From an uncultured Mycoplasmatota bacterium (GTDB lineage: Bacteria > Bacillota_I > Bacilli_A > RF39 > UBA660): a DNA stretch of 15,421 bases. Shown here one piece after another: positions 14,525 to 15,421 of the stretch (within the stretch, counting starts at the first letter, position 1; each line of letters opens with the position of its first letter). The DNA is taken from positions 1 to 15,421 of the forward strand of contig CAMOFW010000010.1 of NCBI GenBank assembly GCA_946613765.1, read 5' to 3'. The translations under genes and the position numbers were made by a program. A model generated the notes under the pieces. It searched no databases. It saw only the letters and a list, made by a program, of their open reading frames with translations, and was not told the origin of the DNA.

Positions 14525-14534
14525 TTGCTTTTTT
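14503..14534 (+). terminator. Terminator overlapping the end of the 86-aa gene
   Basis: AGCGATTATAGA (14503-14514) pairs with TCTATAATTGCT (14518-14529), 12 bp with one G-U, over a 3-nt loop, then T6. The TAA stop (14522-14524) is in the 3' arm, so the last six codons form the stem. Confidence 0.9.
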
Positions 14535-14540
14535 ATTATA

Positions 14541-14569
14541 TTGTATTTTAAATAAATATTTGATAAAAT
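14541..14569 (+). promoter_or_regulatory. Promoter of the pilin-like gene
   Basis: TTGTAT (14541-14546), a 17-nt spacer and TAAAAT (14564-14569), with TGA before the -10 as an extended -10. Confidence 0.6.
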
Positions 14570-14592
14570 CTAATATAGAATAGAGGTAGAAT

Positions 14593-15421
14593 ATGAAAAG
14601 TAAGGGATTTACATTAACAGAAATATTAGCAGTAATAGTAATACTTGCAATATTAGTTGGTATAGGTACACCAGTGTATTATAACATAACAAATAATACA
14701 AGAAAAAATGAGTATAATACAAAGATTAATTATTTAAAAACTCAAGCAATAAAATTTGCAGAGGAGACAAATATAGAATCAGCAAAAACAATTACAGTTT
14801 CTACTCTAGTACAAAATGGATATGTAGTAGCAGATAACTACATAGATGATGAAGGAGGAGAAATACCATTCATTCAAAATCCACAAGATAGCGAAGATAA
14901 CTTAGCATGTAGAATTATTAATATTGGAATAGATGGCTATGACAGAACTGCAAGTGTTACAGAAGATAGTAACTGCGATCTAGTTGTTCAAGAAGTATTA
15001 GCAACAGCATTAGGTATTAAAGCATATGATTATGAAAGATTAAATAATGGATCATATAAAATTATAAAGGAATTAAGCTATGATTCTTCAACATCATCAT
15101 TTGAATGGACTAAATCAGATGTTTTATTAATAATTAATCCTAATTATTCATCTTTAGTAGATGCAAGATTTACAGTTGAAGGAACAACAAAAGTAATAGA
15201 TAAAAATGATGTATTTACTAATCCTTCAGTTGGTGCAACAGTTAATAAACTATATTCAAATATGGAAACAATTAATGCTTTATCAATTTTAAGAGCAAGT
15301 GTAAGTGTAAGTGCTCAATTTAATGAAAATAATCAAATAGTTGGAAAAAATGTAACAACAGAAGTAAAAATAGATAAAGAAGAACCAATTGTATCATCAA
15401 CATCATATAGTGGATGGACAA
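14593..15421 (+). CDS. Type IV pilin-like protein with long extracellular region (runs off window)
   Basis: Partial: 276 codons are present and the frame is open to the window edge. The start has AGAGGTAGA ahead. The N terminus MKSKGFTLTEILAVIVILAIL is a class III (prepilin) signal: prepilin peptidase would cut after Gly5 and methylate Phe6, with Glu10 as the conserved Glu+5 of the mature chain. The hydrophobic helix (about 7-27) is followed by a helical spine and a globular part with two Cys in ACRI and SNCDL that could form a disulfide. From about residue 170 the sequence turns beta-rich. Near the edge, VKIDKEEPIVS then SYSGWT resembles the start of an Ig-like surface repeat. It is already longer than ComGC-type pseudopilins, so a large surface adhesin carried by a pilin module is likely. 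Confidence 0.85.
   Translation, partial: MKSKGFTLTEILAVIVILAILVGIGTPVYYNITNNTRKNEYNTKINYLKTQAIKFAEETNIESAKTITVSTLVQNGYVVADNYIDDEGGEIPFIQNPQDSEDNLACRIINIGIDGYDRTASVTEDSNCDLVVQEVLATALGIKAYDYERLNNGSYKIIKELSYDSSTSSFEWTKSDVLLIINPNYSSLVDARFTVEGTTKVIDKNDVFTNPSVGATVNKLYSNMETINALSILRASVSVSAQFNENNQIVGKNVTTEVKIDKEEPIVSSTSYSGWT

Overview
The window is an AT-rich stretch in which every supported gene lies on the + strand. It reads as a low-GC Gram-positive (Firmicutes/Bacilli-type) chromosome. Supporting signs are an rpsF-ssb-rpsR operon, a T-box leader before pheST, an ER-type (SipW-like) signal peptidase, strong AAGGAGG-type ribosome sites, seven -35/-10 promoter candidates all with 17-bp spacers, and normal use of TGA as a stop. 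An uncultured gut Bacillus of the RF39/Erysipelotrichia kind would fit, but that placement is inference. There are no rRNA or tRNA genes, CRISPR arrays or insertion sequences.

Layout. 61-912: an unrecognised 283-aa protein. 924-2049: the rpsF-ssb-rpsR operon (S6, single-strand DNA-binding protein, S18), with a leader that looks like the S6:S18 autoregulatory RNA. 2051-4813: a two-gene unit encoding a 74-aa single-pass membrane protein and an 813-aa membrane-anchored surface protein. The 813-aa protein carries 51 uninterrupted 12-residue Asp-rich (calcium-loop-like) repeats and a C-terminal beta-sandwich-like domain. 4816-5737: a signal peptidase of the Ser/His type. 5749-9446: a Phe T-box (specifier TTC) followed by overlapping pheS and pheT. 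9456-12202: a perfect consensus promoter with an overlapping palindrome, a roughly 140-nt leader that can fold into a three-way junction, and an ABC exporter made of one ATPase and two ABC-2-type permeases. 12213-14534: a 658-aa coiled-coil/helical-repeat protein and a related 86-aa protein, both unrecognised by family but with mTERF-like ~31-residue repeats. 14541-end: the start of a large type IV pilin-like surface protein, cut by the window edge.

How the genes work together. Two blocks are translation housekeeping (S6/S18/SSB and PheRS), and each appears to be controlled by an RNA structure in its own leader. The accessory content is mostly cell-surface: a Ca-loop stalk protein, a signal peptidase next to it, an exporter of unknown substrate and a giant pilin-like protein. 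The most unusual object is the 51-repeat protein, in which each repeat is one of two types: Cys at both positions 8 and 12, or Ala/Pro at 8 with Ile/Val at 12. There are no exceptions.
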